Assembly: GCA_027886185.1 (NCBI GenBank)
Contig: WOAB01000146.1
Location: 496,001 to 560,000, forward strand
Source of the DNA: Rheum nobile
Taxonomy: Eukaryota > Streptophyta > Magnoliopsida > Caryophyllales > Polygonaceae
Length of the DNA: 64,000 nucleotides
Reading direction: 5' to 3'
In this document: one piece after another, positions 23,075-35,841 of the stretch
Layout of the letters: every line of letters begins with the position of its first letter
Position numbering within the stretch: position 1 is the first letter of the stretch
Position numbers and translations under genes: made by a program
Notes under the pieces: generated by a model
What the model was told of the DNA's origin: nothing
Seen by the model: only the letters and a program-made list of their open reading frames with translations
Database searches by the model: none

Positions 23075-23147
23075 TTTTTACGGTGACGGAGAAATTTTAT
23101 TTATTTTTAGCTTCGTTTTTTGAGGAATGATCGATTGCGATGAATCG

Positions 23148-23159
23148 GTATATATGGAT
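23148..23159 (-). promoter_or_regulatory. Possible TATA box of NCL
   Basis: The minus strand reads CCATATATACCG about 75 bp upstream of the NCL start codon, a suitable place for a TATA box with a short 5' UTR. Confidence 0.45.
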
Positions 23160-24390
23160 TTTCTTTTTTTGCGCGAACTGTTTGAAAAATTACGATTCCG
23201 TGTTCGAACCGCGGCCGTGTCACACTATGTTCGTGGGAGGAGTGTTAAGCTGTTGGGCCCCACCTCGATAATAATGTTGAGCAATGACTAAATTTATATG
23301 ATTAATATATGTCAATATCTATGCTCTAGTAAAACAACCTATTAGAATAAAATGAATGTATTAATTTAGGACGTTGGATTAGAGGAAGATGGATGACTGA
23401 GATTAAATATAAGAAAATACAAGATTAGGGGGTAGAATCACCCACACTAGATCACCTAAAATTATGGGATTTGTTTTCCCCAATTTACTCTCTCTCTCTC
23501 CAATTTACTGATTCACTTTTCCATTAAATCGTTTCTTCCCTTCTCCTTCCAAAAATCGTTCGTCTCCCTCAATCCTCTCTCTCTCAAAAATTCTTTCACA
23601 TTCATTGTTTGTTATCCCGGCGGTAGGTTCTAGGGTTTACTCTTATCATCAATCTGACCTCTAATTCATCTCTCATCTCCCTTCGAGGCCATTTGTTCTC
23701 TGTCGAGTTCTCCAGGTGCTCCACCTTGTCGATCCCGACTCCGACGAGGTCTTTACCAAGATCCGGCGAGGGGCACTTTCTTGATCAGCGACCGCCGTCC
23801 CCGGCGGTGGAAGACAGCAGCGAGGAGGACTTCGCCATGGTTCTGACGCCGTCGGATGCCAACAACGGAGGAGGATTCTCGGTGTCTCGGGTCCAGATCT
23901 TCCTCATCCCTCTTGGATCTCAAAAATTCGCCCAGATCTTCTGCTCCTACTCGGCCTGATTTGGTCGTTCCTCTATCTCAAGGGATAATTAAGGTTCGTT
24001 TTGAATTTGTTTGGTGGTTATTGCTTCTGTTGAAATGCTAGAGGCAAATAAACATGGAGGATTGAATTCGGTGCTCTATTTTGTACTTTCTGTCTGTTAC
24101 GAATCGTCTTCTTCTCGTTCAGTGCTTTGAAAGTTTGAAACATGTTATCATTTGATCTACATCAATTATAATAGCAGTGTTTGAATGCTTGGTTGGTGTT
24201 TCTCATTCTGAGATCTGTTTCTTTACTTTCTTGGCATAAATTGATTGAAAGAAGACGGAATGAATAAGTTGGTTCTTTAAAAAAATTGACATTTCTGTGG
24301 ACTTCTAACTTCTGCTATGATATGTAAAATTGATGATACCGATCTTTTCATTTGTGCTGGAAGCTGCTTAATTTATGCTTAATTTGGGGC
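23160..24390. other. NCL upstream DNA with a CT-rich, exon-like island
   Basis: From about 23460 to 23660 the plus strand is rich in CT repeats (CTCTCTCTCTCC), like a plant 5' UTR. It is followed by an island of higher GC (23660-23990) with short open frames (23693-23959) and then GATAATTAAG/GTTCGT, which could be a donor site at about 23993. I do not recognise the protein. It could be a first exon of an unseen gene or a fragment carried by a Helitron. Confidence 0.35.
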
Positions 24391-24394
24391 TGTA

Positions 24395-25050
24395 ATGGAA
24401 GGGATATGCATTTTCCATACAGTGATATGCAGAATATACTTGTATCATATGCAATTTGTAATTATAGATTGTTTTGTTGGCCGTGAATATGATATTCATT
24501 TGTGTGGATATGATATGCATTTTTCATACATTGATATGCAAAATATACTTGTATGATATGCAATTTTTTATGATAGATTATTTCATTGGTTGTGATTGTG
24601 ATATTCATTTGTGTGGATGAGTTATGCATTTTCTATACATTGATATGCAGAATAAGTCATGGGCGCGGAAAGGGAGTCGCGGGCGCGACCAAGGAAGATC
24701 TCGCTGAGTGATATTCTCATCAGAAGATGAGAAGAACAAGTTGCGGGTGCGGAGAGGAAGCCGCGGGCGTGGCCAAGGAAGATCTCGCTGAGTCCGGCCA
24801 TGCAATTATGTGGATGGGATATGCATTTATTTTACAGTGATATGCAGAATACACTTGTATGATGTGTATTTTGTAATTATGGATTATTTCCTTGACCATA
24901 AATATGATATTCATTTGTGTGGATGGGATATGCATTTTTTGTACAGTGATATGCAGAATATAATTGTATGATATGCAGTTTTTCTCTCTCCAATATCCTT
25001 CTCCTTGTAAAGTGATATGCAGAATATACTTGTATGTTTTAATTGTCCAC
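24395..25050. repeat. Tandem array of about 110-bp units (GATATGCA type)
   Basis: At least five diverged units, each with a GGATATGCATTTT-like block, an AGTGATATGCAGAATA block and CTTGTATGATATGCA, start near 24400, 24508, 24621, 24812 and 24921, with a partial unit near 25005. The third unit is interrupted at about 24657-24800 by a GC-rich insert containing two copies of a CCAAGGAAGATCTCGCTGAG-ended segment (GGGCGCGGAAAG and GGGTGCGGAGAG variants). Confidence 0.8.
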
Positions 25051-25130
25051 TATATTATATTATTGTCCACTATATTATATTATTTACATACAAATTTATG
25101 GCCCATTTAAAGTAAAACTAACATGTGTCC

Positions 25131-25148
25131 TCGTGCCTTGCACGGGTA
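25131..25148 (+). other. Helitron-type 3' hairpin, terminus missing
   Basis: CGTGC-CTT-GCACG (25132-25144) followed by GGTATGAC is the stem-loop seen before the CTRR end of many plant Helitrons, but no CTAG follows. It may close a non-autonomous element containing the tandem array, truncated at its tip. Confidence 0.4.
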
Positions 25149-28100
25149 TGACCATATATTTCAAGATTGAATTTAAATTTGTTTATAGTATGTAAAATAT
25201 AAAAGAGAATTATATAGGAAAATTAACATGATGTATAAGAAAGATAATTTTTTTATTGGAATAATTTATAAGGTGTATTGTATGATGTAAATTGAAGGTA
25301 GATGTATGAATTTATATCAGTAGAAGAAAATATAAATTAGAAATTTTATATAATTATTATGAATAAAATTGCATATTGTATTCTTCATAATGGAGTTTAC
25401 GGACAATCTATTCACCCTTATTAAATCAATAACACTAATTAAGTATGACAATAATGTTTTTGGCAAGTGCATAATTATATGTATGTTGGTGGATGAACCG
25501 TATAACGTTAACTATGTACGGACCATCTATCTATATACATATCTTTATAATGGAGTTTACGGACCATTAATGTACATATTATATTATGGACACTAATTAA
25601 GTATGATAATAATGTTTTTGGTAAGTGCAGAATTATCATGTACAATGGAAAATATTTTGGAGTAGTAATTTAGGAAATTTGTATAAATAAAAGATAAAAT
25701 AAATTATAAATAGAATAAGGATGAATAGGTAAATGTACATAATTATTTGATGACGTGGCATACTTAGATGAATAACACATATGAGAGATAATTGCGGCTT
25801 TAGTAGTAGTATATAGATATAGATGACCAGAATAAATTTTATGGCATATATATATATATATTAAATCTATTGAATTTCGAGCCACTAGAATGTTTTTGGC
25901 CCCACAAACCATACGTGTCATTTTGTTATTAATGCACTTTTTTTCTTAACATTATATTTCAATTTAAATCACAATATCTAATCAAACCTAGCTTCAAATA
26001 TATAAAAACTATATATAACTTTGTTGAATGCTTATACATTTTTTTATAAATTTTGATTTCTACAAATTGCAAAAAATAAGCTTATATATGTCAAACTAAT
26101 ATATGATAGAATTCCTACTAAACTTATATATAAAATACATCTTATATTCATTTATGTAATTAGTAATATTATTTTTATAACTTTGCATATATAATTTGGC
26201 ATATATAAATTTATGGGCCAAAATCATACAATATATACAATTTTCAACTCACAATACATTTGCTTTTATAATTCAACCCACTATATTATATTATTACACA
26301 TACATATTTTATTAACAATTTAGTGAAATTTAAGACTAATGTATCTTAACAAAATTAATTTATATAATCTTGAGATTTTCTTCTAAACCTTTCAATTTAA
26401 CAACTCATCTTAACAACAATTATATCATATCAAAATTTTAACGAATTTGGTATATTGTACGTTCCCATTTAACAATTTTTATTTGATTATAATTTTCTAT
26501 AAATATACATGGTCTCCATTTTCCGATTTTACAATGTTTCTATGGGCTTATTACTTATCATTTTGCTAAATGTAATTTTCAGTTTTAAAACATTAAATTG
26601 AGTTTGTTAATCACCAAGAAAATATTCACTAACAAACCGTGAAATATCAATTATAAATTACCAAGAAAATTTTGTTAAATCAAACAAAAAGTTTAACTAA
26701 AAAATCTAGGTAAATCTTTGTTGTAACAAACTTTCAATTTCATATGATTATACACATTATCAAAAGTAAATTAAATGTTGTACATATACAAATTTTAAAA
26801 GTATTTGAATTTGAGATAACTTTACAACTACATAAATCAACCACTACTGATTAATTAATCATTCAAATAACTTTTTAATTATCGTTTTCTAGAAGTAAGG
26901 ATATAAACTAAAATTAAAGTTTTACAACTTTAGATGGCTCCAATACGTAATTAGAAAAAAACTAAAAAATGTGATTTATCTGGCTGATTTGTAATGATTT
27001 TTTAATATATTTTTTGCTAAATTATTTCATATATATATTTTAACAAAAAGTTAAAATATCAAAATTATTTTTTTCCCTTCGCTTGATCTCATATCCCGTT
27101 TCAAAATTACAACTACATAAATCAACCATTATTTTTTCCCCTTTGCTTACGTGTTATTTTGCGATTAATCATATTTTTAGTTTTTTTCTTCTTAAACTAA
27201 CTAAATTTATACTATAAAAATCTTCAAAATTTCATCAAATAACTTGATTTTTTCGTATGAACAATAGCTTTGATCTAATATAAACATTTTCTTTTATTTG
27301 GATATTAATTTTCACATTTATATTCTATGATAAAATTGTTATATAAATATTTTAATTTAATATAAGGGTCAAATATATTATCCATTGTGAATATATGCAT
27401 GGAATTTTAAATTGAGCTAGCCTTTTATTTGATCTTTTTTGAGTAATTAAATTGAAAAATATTTTTTAATAATCATTAAAATAAATATATTCAAATATTG
27501 AGTTCCACCTTATTTTTTAATAATTGTTTTTAATATTCATTATAATAAATACATACGAGATAATATCATGTTTATTAGGTTGATGTCACTTCTTTTCCAT
27601 ATGCATATGAAATATCTAAAACATAATATTTTATATCATAAAGTAGCTTGATATGATAAATATTGGTTTCGTAACCTTACGTATATTATTATTTTCGTAA
27701 ATATTAAGAAATCATTGTTTTATATTGTGATTTTTACAAGTATCGTAGATGGTGTAACAACAATTTCGGATCTCCATTGTTTAGCTATATATATTTTCTT
27801 GAAAAACATAAATCTTATTTTACTATAATTTTTTTATTTTTAAATTTACATTGGCCTTATTCATTAATTATACATATATAATTTTAATTTTTATAATTTT
27901 ATAATCTTCACCTCACTTTATTTTCACCTGACTTTCATTAATGTTTAACCAAAAACTTGGTTTGAAGGTATAATATAGTAGTTAAGATTTGAAAACTTGT
28001 TATGAATTGTTCAAATGTCAAACTAAAAAAACATTATAAAAATAAAGATTTTGCTATAATACTTAATATTCAACATAAAGAGGATCATGTTCACGATTTT

Positions 28101-28528
28101 GTCAATTTTATTATTTCTTTTAAAAAAAATTATTATACTCAAACATGAGTTATACATATTATGAATAATTTTGCATTTCTTATTCAAAAGATATAATTAC
28201 AAATCTAATAGTTTTTGTCAATGAACCACACATTAATTATTTGTTTAAAAATCTGTTTAAATTGTTTAAAAGACCATCTATTATATATCCCAAGTATAAA
28301 TAATTTTGTAAATCGAGAATATTTTTTTTGAGTTTTTTAGATTAATAATCATTATAATATTTCTATATTAACTATTCTCTAAATGAGTCCACATAAATTC
28401 CTATATATCATAGCATATAATTTACAATGATCCAGCGAGAACTATATTTTTCTAAAAAAATACTTGTATATAACATTAATTTAATTTAATCATAAATATT
28501 TTTTTAATTTTCTCAAATTATATTTATC
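25149..28528. other. AT-rich intergenic DNA without genes
   Basis: Very AT-rich. I see no gene, only short frames without recognisable domains. Small local repeats occur, such as ATAATGGAGTTTACGGAC at 25388 and 25549, and ATAATAATGTTTTTGG at about 25449 and 25605. Confidence 0.6.
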
Positions 28529-28554
28529 CGTACAAGGTACGAGTTTTACACTAG
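28529..28554 (+). other. Helitron 3' terminus (hairpin + CTAG)
   Basis: Stem CGTAC-AAG-GTACG (28529-28541), nine bases, then CTAG (28551-28554) followed by T. This is the canonical Helitron 3' structure. The matching 5' end and any captured genes upstream were not defined. Confidence 0.65.
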
Positions 28555-28555
28555 T

Positions 28556-31500
28556 TCTAAATTAAGTAATAGGAACTATCAACGCTAATCAAAATAATAC
28601 GAATTTAGAAATTATAAAATTATATTCAAACTATGTTGATAATTATCATAAATGATACAAGTCTATTTTTGGACCAATTTTCAAATAATTTTGCACATGT
28701 AGACGTTAGACATTGGGCATGTGAATAAAGATATTATACATCGTCATTTTTTTAAAGAGAATAAAATATGATTGGGATTAAAAGTATTACACGTCAATAT
28801 TCAACCTCTTGTCAGATCTAATTCGGTCTATGCGTTCCAGCTTGTCGTCTTCGACGGATCCCCTTTTTTCCTGTCGTCGTCGAGATTTTCCTTATAGCAT
28901 CAGCAAACCCTATCAGTCATATTCCTTCAAATTTGATATCCTTAATGTTTAACTCTCCAATCGCGAAGAACCTCCAGGCGTTAATAGGTGCGAAGAGCCC
29001 TAACAGTCATCGCCTCCGAGTCTGAACCGGAATCGTTGAAGGATTTCAATGGCACAACGTGGCCGGAGATAAACACCATAAATTACAAGTCCACGTGTCC
29101 AATATTGTCTAGAAATAAGTTTATATCATTTTTGGTAATTATCAACATAGTTTTTCTTTGGATTTACAATTTACTTAATTTTTTATAAATATTAACATAA
29201 TTTAGATATCATTTTATAATTTTTAAAATTGATATTATTTTCTGTTTAAAGTTGATAGTGATTTGTCCAAATTTATGTATGTCAAGTTGTAATTTATTTA
29301 CTATGTAATCTTTTTAATAGTATCTCATGAAATAATATTTATATTAAACTTACATGTCATCTTTGTCAGCGACAAGTGTTGGTCAATATTTTAATTTATA
29401 AGATCGTATAAATATGATCATTGTTGTGGAAAGAAACAAGATTTCCAACGTTATGGACCAAACTTTCTAAATATTTACGAATTACGATAGCTAATAAAAC
29501 TTCATTGAATAGTTGAACTTCCTAATACTTTTCAATGAAACTTGCAACGAAGAAAATTATACATTTCTTTTTTAGAAAAAGAGAGAAAATTATACATAAT
29601 TTACTATATATCTACTAAAATAAAACCTCATTATATCACATGACACCCCAATAATGAAAATATCACAGGTCATTTTCACTTTATTAAAGTCTAAATTTAT
29701 ATAGAAAAAATTTATATTATAAATCTAAACTAATTTCATTTAAATATAAATGAATCACACAAATAAACTAATCACTTTTTGATTTACATACAATTCCCAA
29801 ATTTAGATACAAATCAATTACATAAATAAACTAATCGTTTACTAGCTTACATACAAAAGAATCACACAAATCAATAACAGATATTATCAATACAAAACTT
29901 TCACAACAATATGCTATGTATATACACTAATTTAGAACCTAACTAAGCCACATGACATCGTCTAATTAAGTCATCTCATTTTTTGTGACTTGTCATTCTT
30001 TTTCTTTGTCACTTTGTTTTAATATATTTAATTACAAACTATTTTTTTATCATAAACCTAGCACTAATTTCTTCTTAATTCAACCCTAAGCCTATCACTA
30101 ATATCTTCCTCATTTAATTTTATTTAAAAATCAAATTTATATTGCTATCTACGTGTGTACGGTGGTGTACGAGTGTGCCGCTCTCCCTACACCGCTAGCT
30201 ATTAATACAACTTTTATGGAAATTTTTGATTGTGTATATTTAGTATTTCTTATATATTAATATATTATTGTGTGTATATTGAGTGATTTCCTTCTACCTT
30301 TTAACTATATATATACACGAATAAACCATATATAAATGAATTGATGATTTCATAATATGAGTTTATTTTTGTAGAATTTTCTAATAAGATTTTATCGGTT
30401 AATTTTAGTTAATTTAATATCATATATATTAACTGTTTTTTTCATTTATTCTATCATCTGTATGCAATAGTATAGTTATGTATGGTAATGGCAGGGATTA
30501 TCATCACGCGGATTCCTCGCAACAGGGGCGGGCCGAAGAATAATTATAATCAGGACGCGGGGACGGGGAAACCCGCGTAGGTTCTCGCTAAATATATAAT
30601 TTTTCTAATTTTATCCCTAAACGCTAAATTTCATACCCTTTAATCCTAAACCTCATACATTTTAGATGTAAGTTCTAAATCTCAAACCTTCTACACCCTA
30701 TACCCTAATATATACATTAAACACGTTTTAAGATTTTTTCTTTGTAGAACGAGGATGATGATTTTTGACGGGAAACAGGGCCCCAAAGGGGACGAGGACA
30801 AGGACTAGGGACTAAGGGGGTAAATGGGGACATGGATGGGGAGAACACTTTCTTTCCCGAATCCGCTCTCTTACCATCCGTTACTAAAGTAGAAGTGATT
30901 GATGTCACTTGACATCTCCACGTCGAGCCAAGTCATCTTTCATTACAATCTTCTCCGCAATGCGTCACTTGTCATTATTTGATTTCATAATTTATAATTT
31001 AATATAGATTTTATTCTAATTATATGATTATATTTGTCATAATTGTACTTGTCTTTTTAGTATATATATGACATTATTTCATATAAGATATTTATATAAA
31101 AAATTTAGTGTGATTATACTCTTAATAAATTATTTTTTGTTTATTGAAATAAGGTTATATAATTTTTTTTATTTCCCTACCTATTTAAATGTATCTATAT
31201 CATAATTTATATTATTATAATATAAATCAAAATTTATAATACTGAAATATTTATTGTCTAAGGCCATATGCCCTCCTAACAAAGCCGCATCATCTATGAC
31301 ACATGACATTCTCATAATTTGCCACATCATTTATTATATATTTGAAATAAAATAATTATATTATGTTTATCTGCAAGTCTTTTATGACAATCTTTCTTTT
31401 ATATTTCAATTTTCAAAAATATGCCTTTATAATTCATCTACACTATATGTTGTAAGAACAATTATGTTAAATGCATATATTATTTTGTCATATCATTTTA

Positions 31501-34500
31501 TACCTTATTATCTTCCTTCGTTCTATTCAACAATGTACGAAATATAGGATTACGTTTCATTCTAACCTTTGAATTTGTTAATCAATAATCGTTATTTGAA
31601 TATTTTATGTGACATTTTATTAACAAGTTGTAAACATTGCTCTTGAAAATTGGACAACCTAACCATTCTTCTCTTATGTTTTCAACTATTAGGTAAAATA
31701 AATATTTGCAATTAACAAGTGTTAATAAATGTATTAAAGAAAGAATTATTTGTATTTCTAACAATGAACATCGCAAATGATATTTATTGTCAAACAAAAA
31801 GAGTAATAAATATAACAATCTAATAAATTAAGATATTTATCTTAATAGTCATTATTTTTATTGTGTACTTCATTATATTATCACATTTTATGTTAAATGA
31901 TTTAAAGTGTCATCAATTTGATAAAGAATATATTTTATTTAATTATAAAATTTTCTAATTGCGAAATTGACATATTCTTATAATTATAAAAAAATATTAA
32001 ATTCGTTATTTTATAAATTCTGTGCGATGTACGGGGATTCGGGGAATAAGTTAGTTTATAAGATTTTGGTATATATGGACAATTTGTATAGCAGAAATAA
32101 TAGTTTAACTTCAAATTGTAACTGTATGGAAATAAATTCCTTGGAAATATTTATTTAAACATTCTACTTTGCTACAAACTTTTTATTTAAATCATGTGCA
32201 CAGTGCACATGGAGGGGAATCAAACCATGTTATGCACATTATTTATAAATTATAATTCTTATCCACGTACATACCATGTTATTGACTTATTGTAATACAA
32301 ATACAATTTAGTCTTTATTTATCGTAAAGATTAACAGAGTAATCCACCTCGAAAAGAAAGGAATAAAGTAGAAAACACCTCTTCACCGGCTTATACGCAA
32401 GTGATAAAGTATAGTTTTTTTGTTCTTTCTAAACTTTGTGATATCTGTTTATTTTAACTTTTAGTAAATCATTATGTGCGTTTGTCAATATATCACAAAG
32501 TATAAAGAAAAAAAAAACAATTGTGTCTTTTAAATGTAATAAGATAATGAATTTGCTTGGACGAACATAAATAAATGTAGATACCAACTAAAACAATGAA
32601 AGAAGTAGGACCTTATTGCTAGTTAACAAAATCTTTAAACTATGTAACACATTATATTTTTAATAACAAGAAATTCGCATGGACCAAAAAAAAAAAACAA
32701 GAAATTCACTTTTGATAGTAAACACGAGGATGAATCAAGCAGCTTTGATTACCCAAGTGAAGAGTGAAGGCCGGAATCGAACGTAAACATTTCAACACAC
32801 TCTAATTAACTTCCCTAAGTTATTAGGACAAATGGACAATACATAATTATTATTTTTAAGCCTTTTTAGTTTTTAGCAATAAAAAGCATATAAGGTTAGG
32901 GCAACACATCTATTTTCGTTATAACAAATTATATATGAATAAAAATTACTGAAGCTAAAAGTTAAATTCAGGTTATTAACTATGCTTTTTACCATATATC
33001 ATATATATGTCCACAAAAATCCATTTTCTAAGATGACTTGTACCATATCAATGATACCGACCAACTCTGATTTTGTAGGGTTTTAACTACCGCCCGACTC
33101 TGTATGTTACTTCTTTTGAAGTTAACCTCTACTTAATGTTAATGGAATATGGGGCACATTACTTTGATCTATAATAAAGATTATTCCACCCAAAAATATT
33201 TATGATAAAGATTAAATTAATAGGTCATGAAAGTATGGTGCCCATCGCGCGCTTTAACTATGGTGTCCGTGCTTTAAATCAGATCGTAGTGGGAAAACTA
33301 ATCCATTCCAAATTCCCTCATAGAAAAAACAACACCAACCATTCCAAGTTAATTAGGGCGAAATATATTTTAATAATTAGTTTATTAATACCGTCTTCCC
33401 AAAAACATTGACGATTTTAGTATATTGATATTCGTTTTAATGCAATCGGAATTTTTATATTGCCAATGGCATATCAAATCGTTTGAACGTGCCTTAAAAG
33501 TATTTGACGTGCACACTCATAAGAACGAATTTTGATTCCGGATTTGAAATTTTCAATTAATGAGCTTAAAATTTGGAATATGGACCTAAATACGTAGCTG
33601 GGTCGAAATATATATATATAAATATATATATCACATGAAAACAAGATGGAGTACGATTTATAGGCCGGACATTGCTATTTTACACGTTGAAAGAATTAGG
33701 CTTATATCCCGGTTTAGAGGTCAACCGGGTTATATATATACATGGTGTTGCGAATAAATGCTCCATAATAGATCCCTTGTTAAAGTTTGTAGCCTAGTAG
33801 GTAGATAGTTAGAGTGGAGGTCGTGTACGTAGAAGCGCACGTGTATGCGCATACAAGTTGAGTATATAAGTTTAGTGAGATTAATTTCATCCTAAAAACA
33901 ATCGGCAAGAAGAGAAGTAGCTAGCTCACCAACCTATATACTAGGCTTAATTATATCACAACTTTCAATGTAAAATAAGTAAGTATTTCAACAACGCCAT
34001 TCAGAAGACGCCATAGTTTTAAACTGTGTCGTTTAATATAATGTGGTTGCGCTTTTAATGTTTTAATCTTCTTGTTTATTCATTCCAAAGATGTTAGAAA
34101 CATTTCATAGCTCTATAAGGACTCTTATACATGTTTGTAATAAGTTACTTCATCTATCTAAGGATTAATTGAAACTAAAGTCAAAAGTACATAAACACAC
34201 CCTTTTAGGTGTGATTTTGATTCAAAGAGCTTAGTACAAGATCAGTCAATTGTCTTATCCCGTATTAATTTTGTGCAATCGTTTAGGCTTTTAGATCTCT
34301 TTATAAGAGAAATATGAGGATCGAAATACGATATTAGAAAACGTATTGGACGTGATATAATGTAGTATCCGATCAATAATTATTATACTTATTGTGCTAA
34401 TTTAACGATTCTTTGAGGTTGAAGATGGGTGTCCAAGATTTTCATCCCGAAAAATTAGATAAAAATAAAAATAGAGAGTAGTGGCATCCTATTATGGCAC

Positions 34501-34562
34501 GATGTACATACATACATCTGGCTGTGTACGTGATTAGAGGTGTTGCATAATTATTCGCAACC
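28556..34562. other. AT-rich intergenic DNA with decayed repeats
   Basis: No gene recognised. Noted contents: a GC-neutral island at 28800-29110 that looks like an eroded exon; a Helitron-5'-like string at 29611 (TCTACTAAAATAAAACC) and several GCCACATCAT/CACATGACA motifs (29636, 29948, 31286, 31321); a GC-rich island at 30488-30580 and 30760-30860 (GACGGGGAAACCCGCG, GGGGACGAGGACAAGG); a B-box-like motif at 32770-32787; a 19-bp near-palindrome at 32193-32211 (CATGTGCAC on both arms). Confidence 0.5.
32764..32850 (-). repeat. Possible tRNA-derived SINE head
   Basis: The minus strand reads AACTTAGGGAAGTTAATTAG followed by AGTGTGTTGAAATGTTTACG and TTCGATTCCGGCC. The last part fits a Pol III B box and the first part loosely fits an A box at tRNA-like spacing. 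No tail or target duplication was established. Confidence 0.3.
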
Positions 34563-34567
34563 AGTAC

Positions 34568-35253
34568 TGTAGAGATTTTAGATGCGTAAAGCGGAATTTC
34601 AGGAAACGATTTCCTAACATCTAACCAAGGATCTCATGCATAAACCAAATAGATCATAGATAGGAAGAATCAAATACCTTTTGATGCGTGTTTCTATCTG
34701 CTGGAATGGAGAGAATAGAGCCTCACGTGTGACTCCTCTATTTGGTCCACCCGAGCTTGGATCTGGATCGCCTGGGACTCGGTTGCTAGAGCGAGGATCG
34801 AAGGCGAACGGGGAAGGGAGAGCAAGGAGGGGTGCGGCATCCTTGTGTAAATGTTGGATTAGGGTTTTCTCTTAGAAAGCCCTCCTTTTATAATACCAGG
34901 TGTAGATATCTTATTTCCTAAATAAGTATATCTTTTATTATTAATAATAACACTTTATTATTAACAAGCCTTATCTCCCAAGTTATATCTTATATAACTT
35001 TATATTATATACTTTATATAATATGTCTCCCAATAAACTGATCCAGTCCAAACTCTAAGGGTGTGACCTCGTAGGACCCGGTAATAATAACAATAGACTT
35101 TATGATATACTTTATAATATATAGTCTATAAATCATAGTTGGCTTCTAGCAAAGCACTATGACTACCTAAAATCACCGGATTAAATATCTCCATAATCGG
35201 TCCCACTTCATAATCAGTAATTGCACCTTTAATTAAAGGACACAATTCCTTCA
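34568..35253 (-). repeat. 3' LTR of the copia element
   Basis: 686 bp, plus-strand ends TGTAGAGATTTT and AATTCCTTCA. Near-identical to 44150-44836. It has a TATA-like motif on the minus strand (TTATAAAAGGAGG, about 34883-34895). Open frames inside (for example 34681-34875) occur in both LTRs and are not genes. Confidence 0.9.
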
Positions 35254-35265
35254 ATCTCCCACTTG
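35254..35265 (-). promoter_or_regulatory. Polypurine tract of the copia element
   Basis: The minus strand reads AAGTGGGAGAT directly before the TGAAGGAATT start of the 3' LTR. The truncated relative at 55990-57963 has the same motif at 56719-56730. Confidence 0.85.
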
Positions 35266-35841
35266 TCCTTAAAACAAGTGTGCAATGTTAAAATTCATTT
35301 GTCACAAAGTGTCTTATCTGACTATATGATGAAACTCATCTTTACCACCAAATACGTTTCTTGAACTCTTGAGATCAAACTGTCAATACAGATGATTACT
35401 AATAATCCATCCGAGCATGGCCATGCGTTTTCACAGTTCTCTCTCTTCAAGTGGCCGAGACACCAATCCTTTCTAAATGTATCGTTGTATACATGGAATA
35501 GGAGGACATATTCAATCTTGTAAGACTACAGCTCCCACTCAACTTTTGGCAATCCCAATCACTGCCTTTATAACTGTCTGTTACGGTCAGCGTTTGACAG
35601 CGTCAAAGACGTACCAGCAGTCAAATGATAACTATATCATACTCATGTCTAAGGAACTCACTGATCATGAATAATCCTAGAACTCCGCAGTAAAGTCCCG
35701 AGGAATCCTAAGATCGGTCTGTCCGATGCGTATCGGTATACACATCTATGTAATCGATTAGACATCTCCATGTCCCTATAACACATGAAACCCGGTGTTA
35801 TCAATCAATCTCACATATGGTCTTTTGATTAAGTCATTTGT

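Noticed and set aside
23693..23959. 88-aa open frame in the CT-rich island
   Set aside because: No domain, and the composition is that of a 5' UTR; kept only as an exon-like region.
19544..28554. A single large Helitron that captured the whole NCL gene
   Set aside because: A Helitron-5'-like string and a good 3' end bracket NCL, but the 9-kb span holds other hairpins and nothing shows that the two ends belong together.
32193..32211. 19-bp near-palindrome CATGTGCAC/GTGCACATG
   Set aside because: Isolated in AT-rich DNA with no neighbouring gene; chance is a fair explanation.
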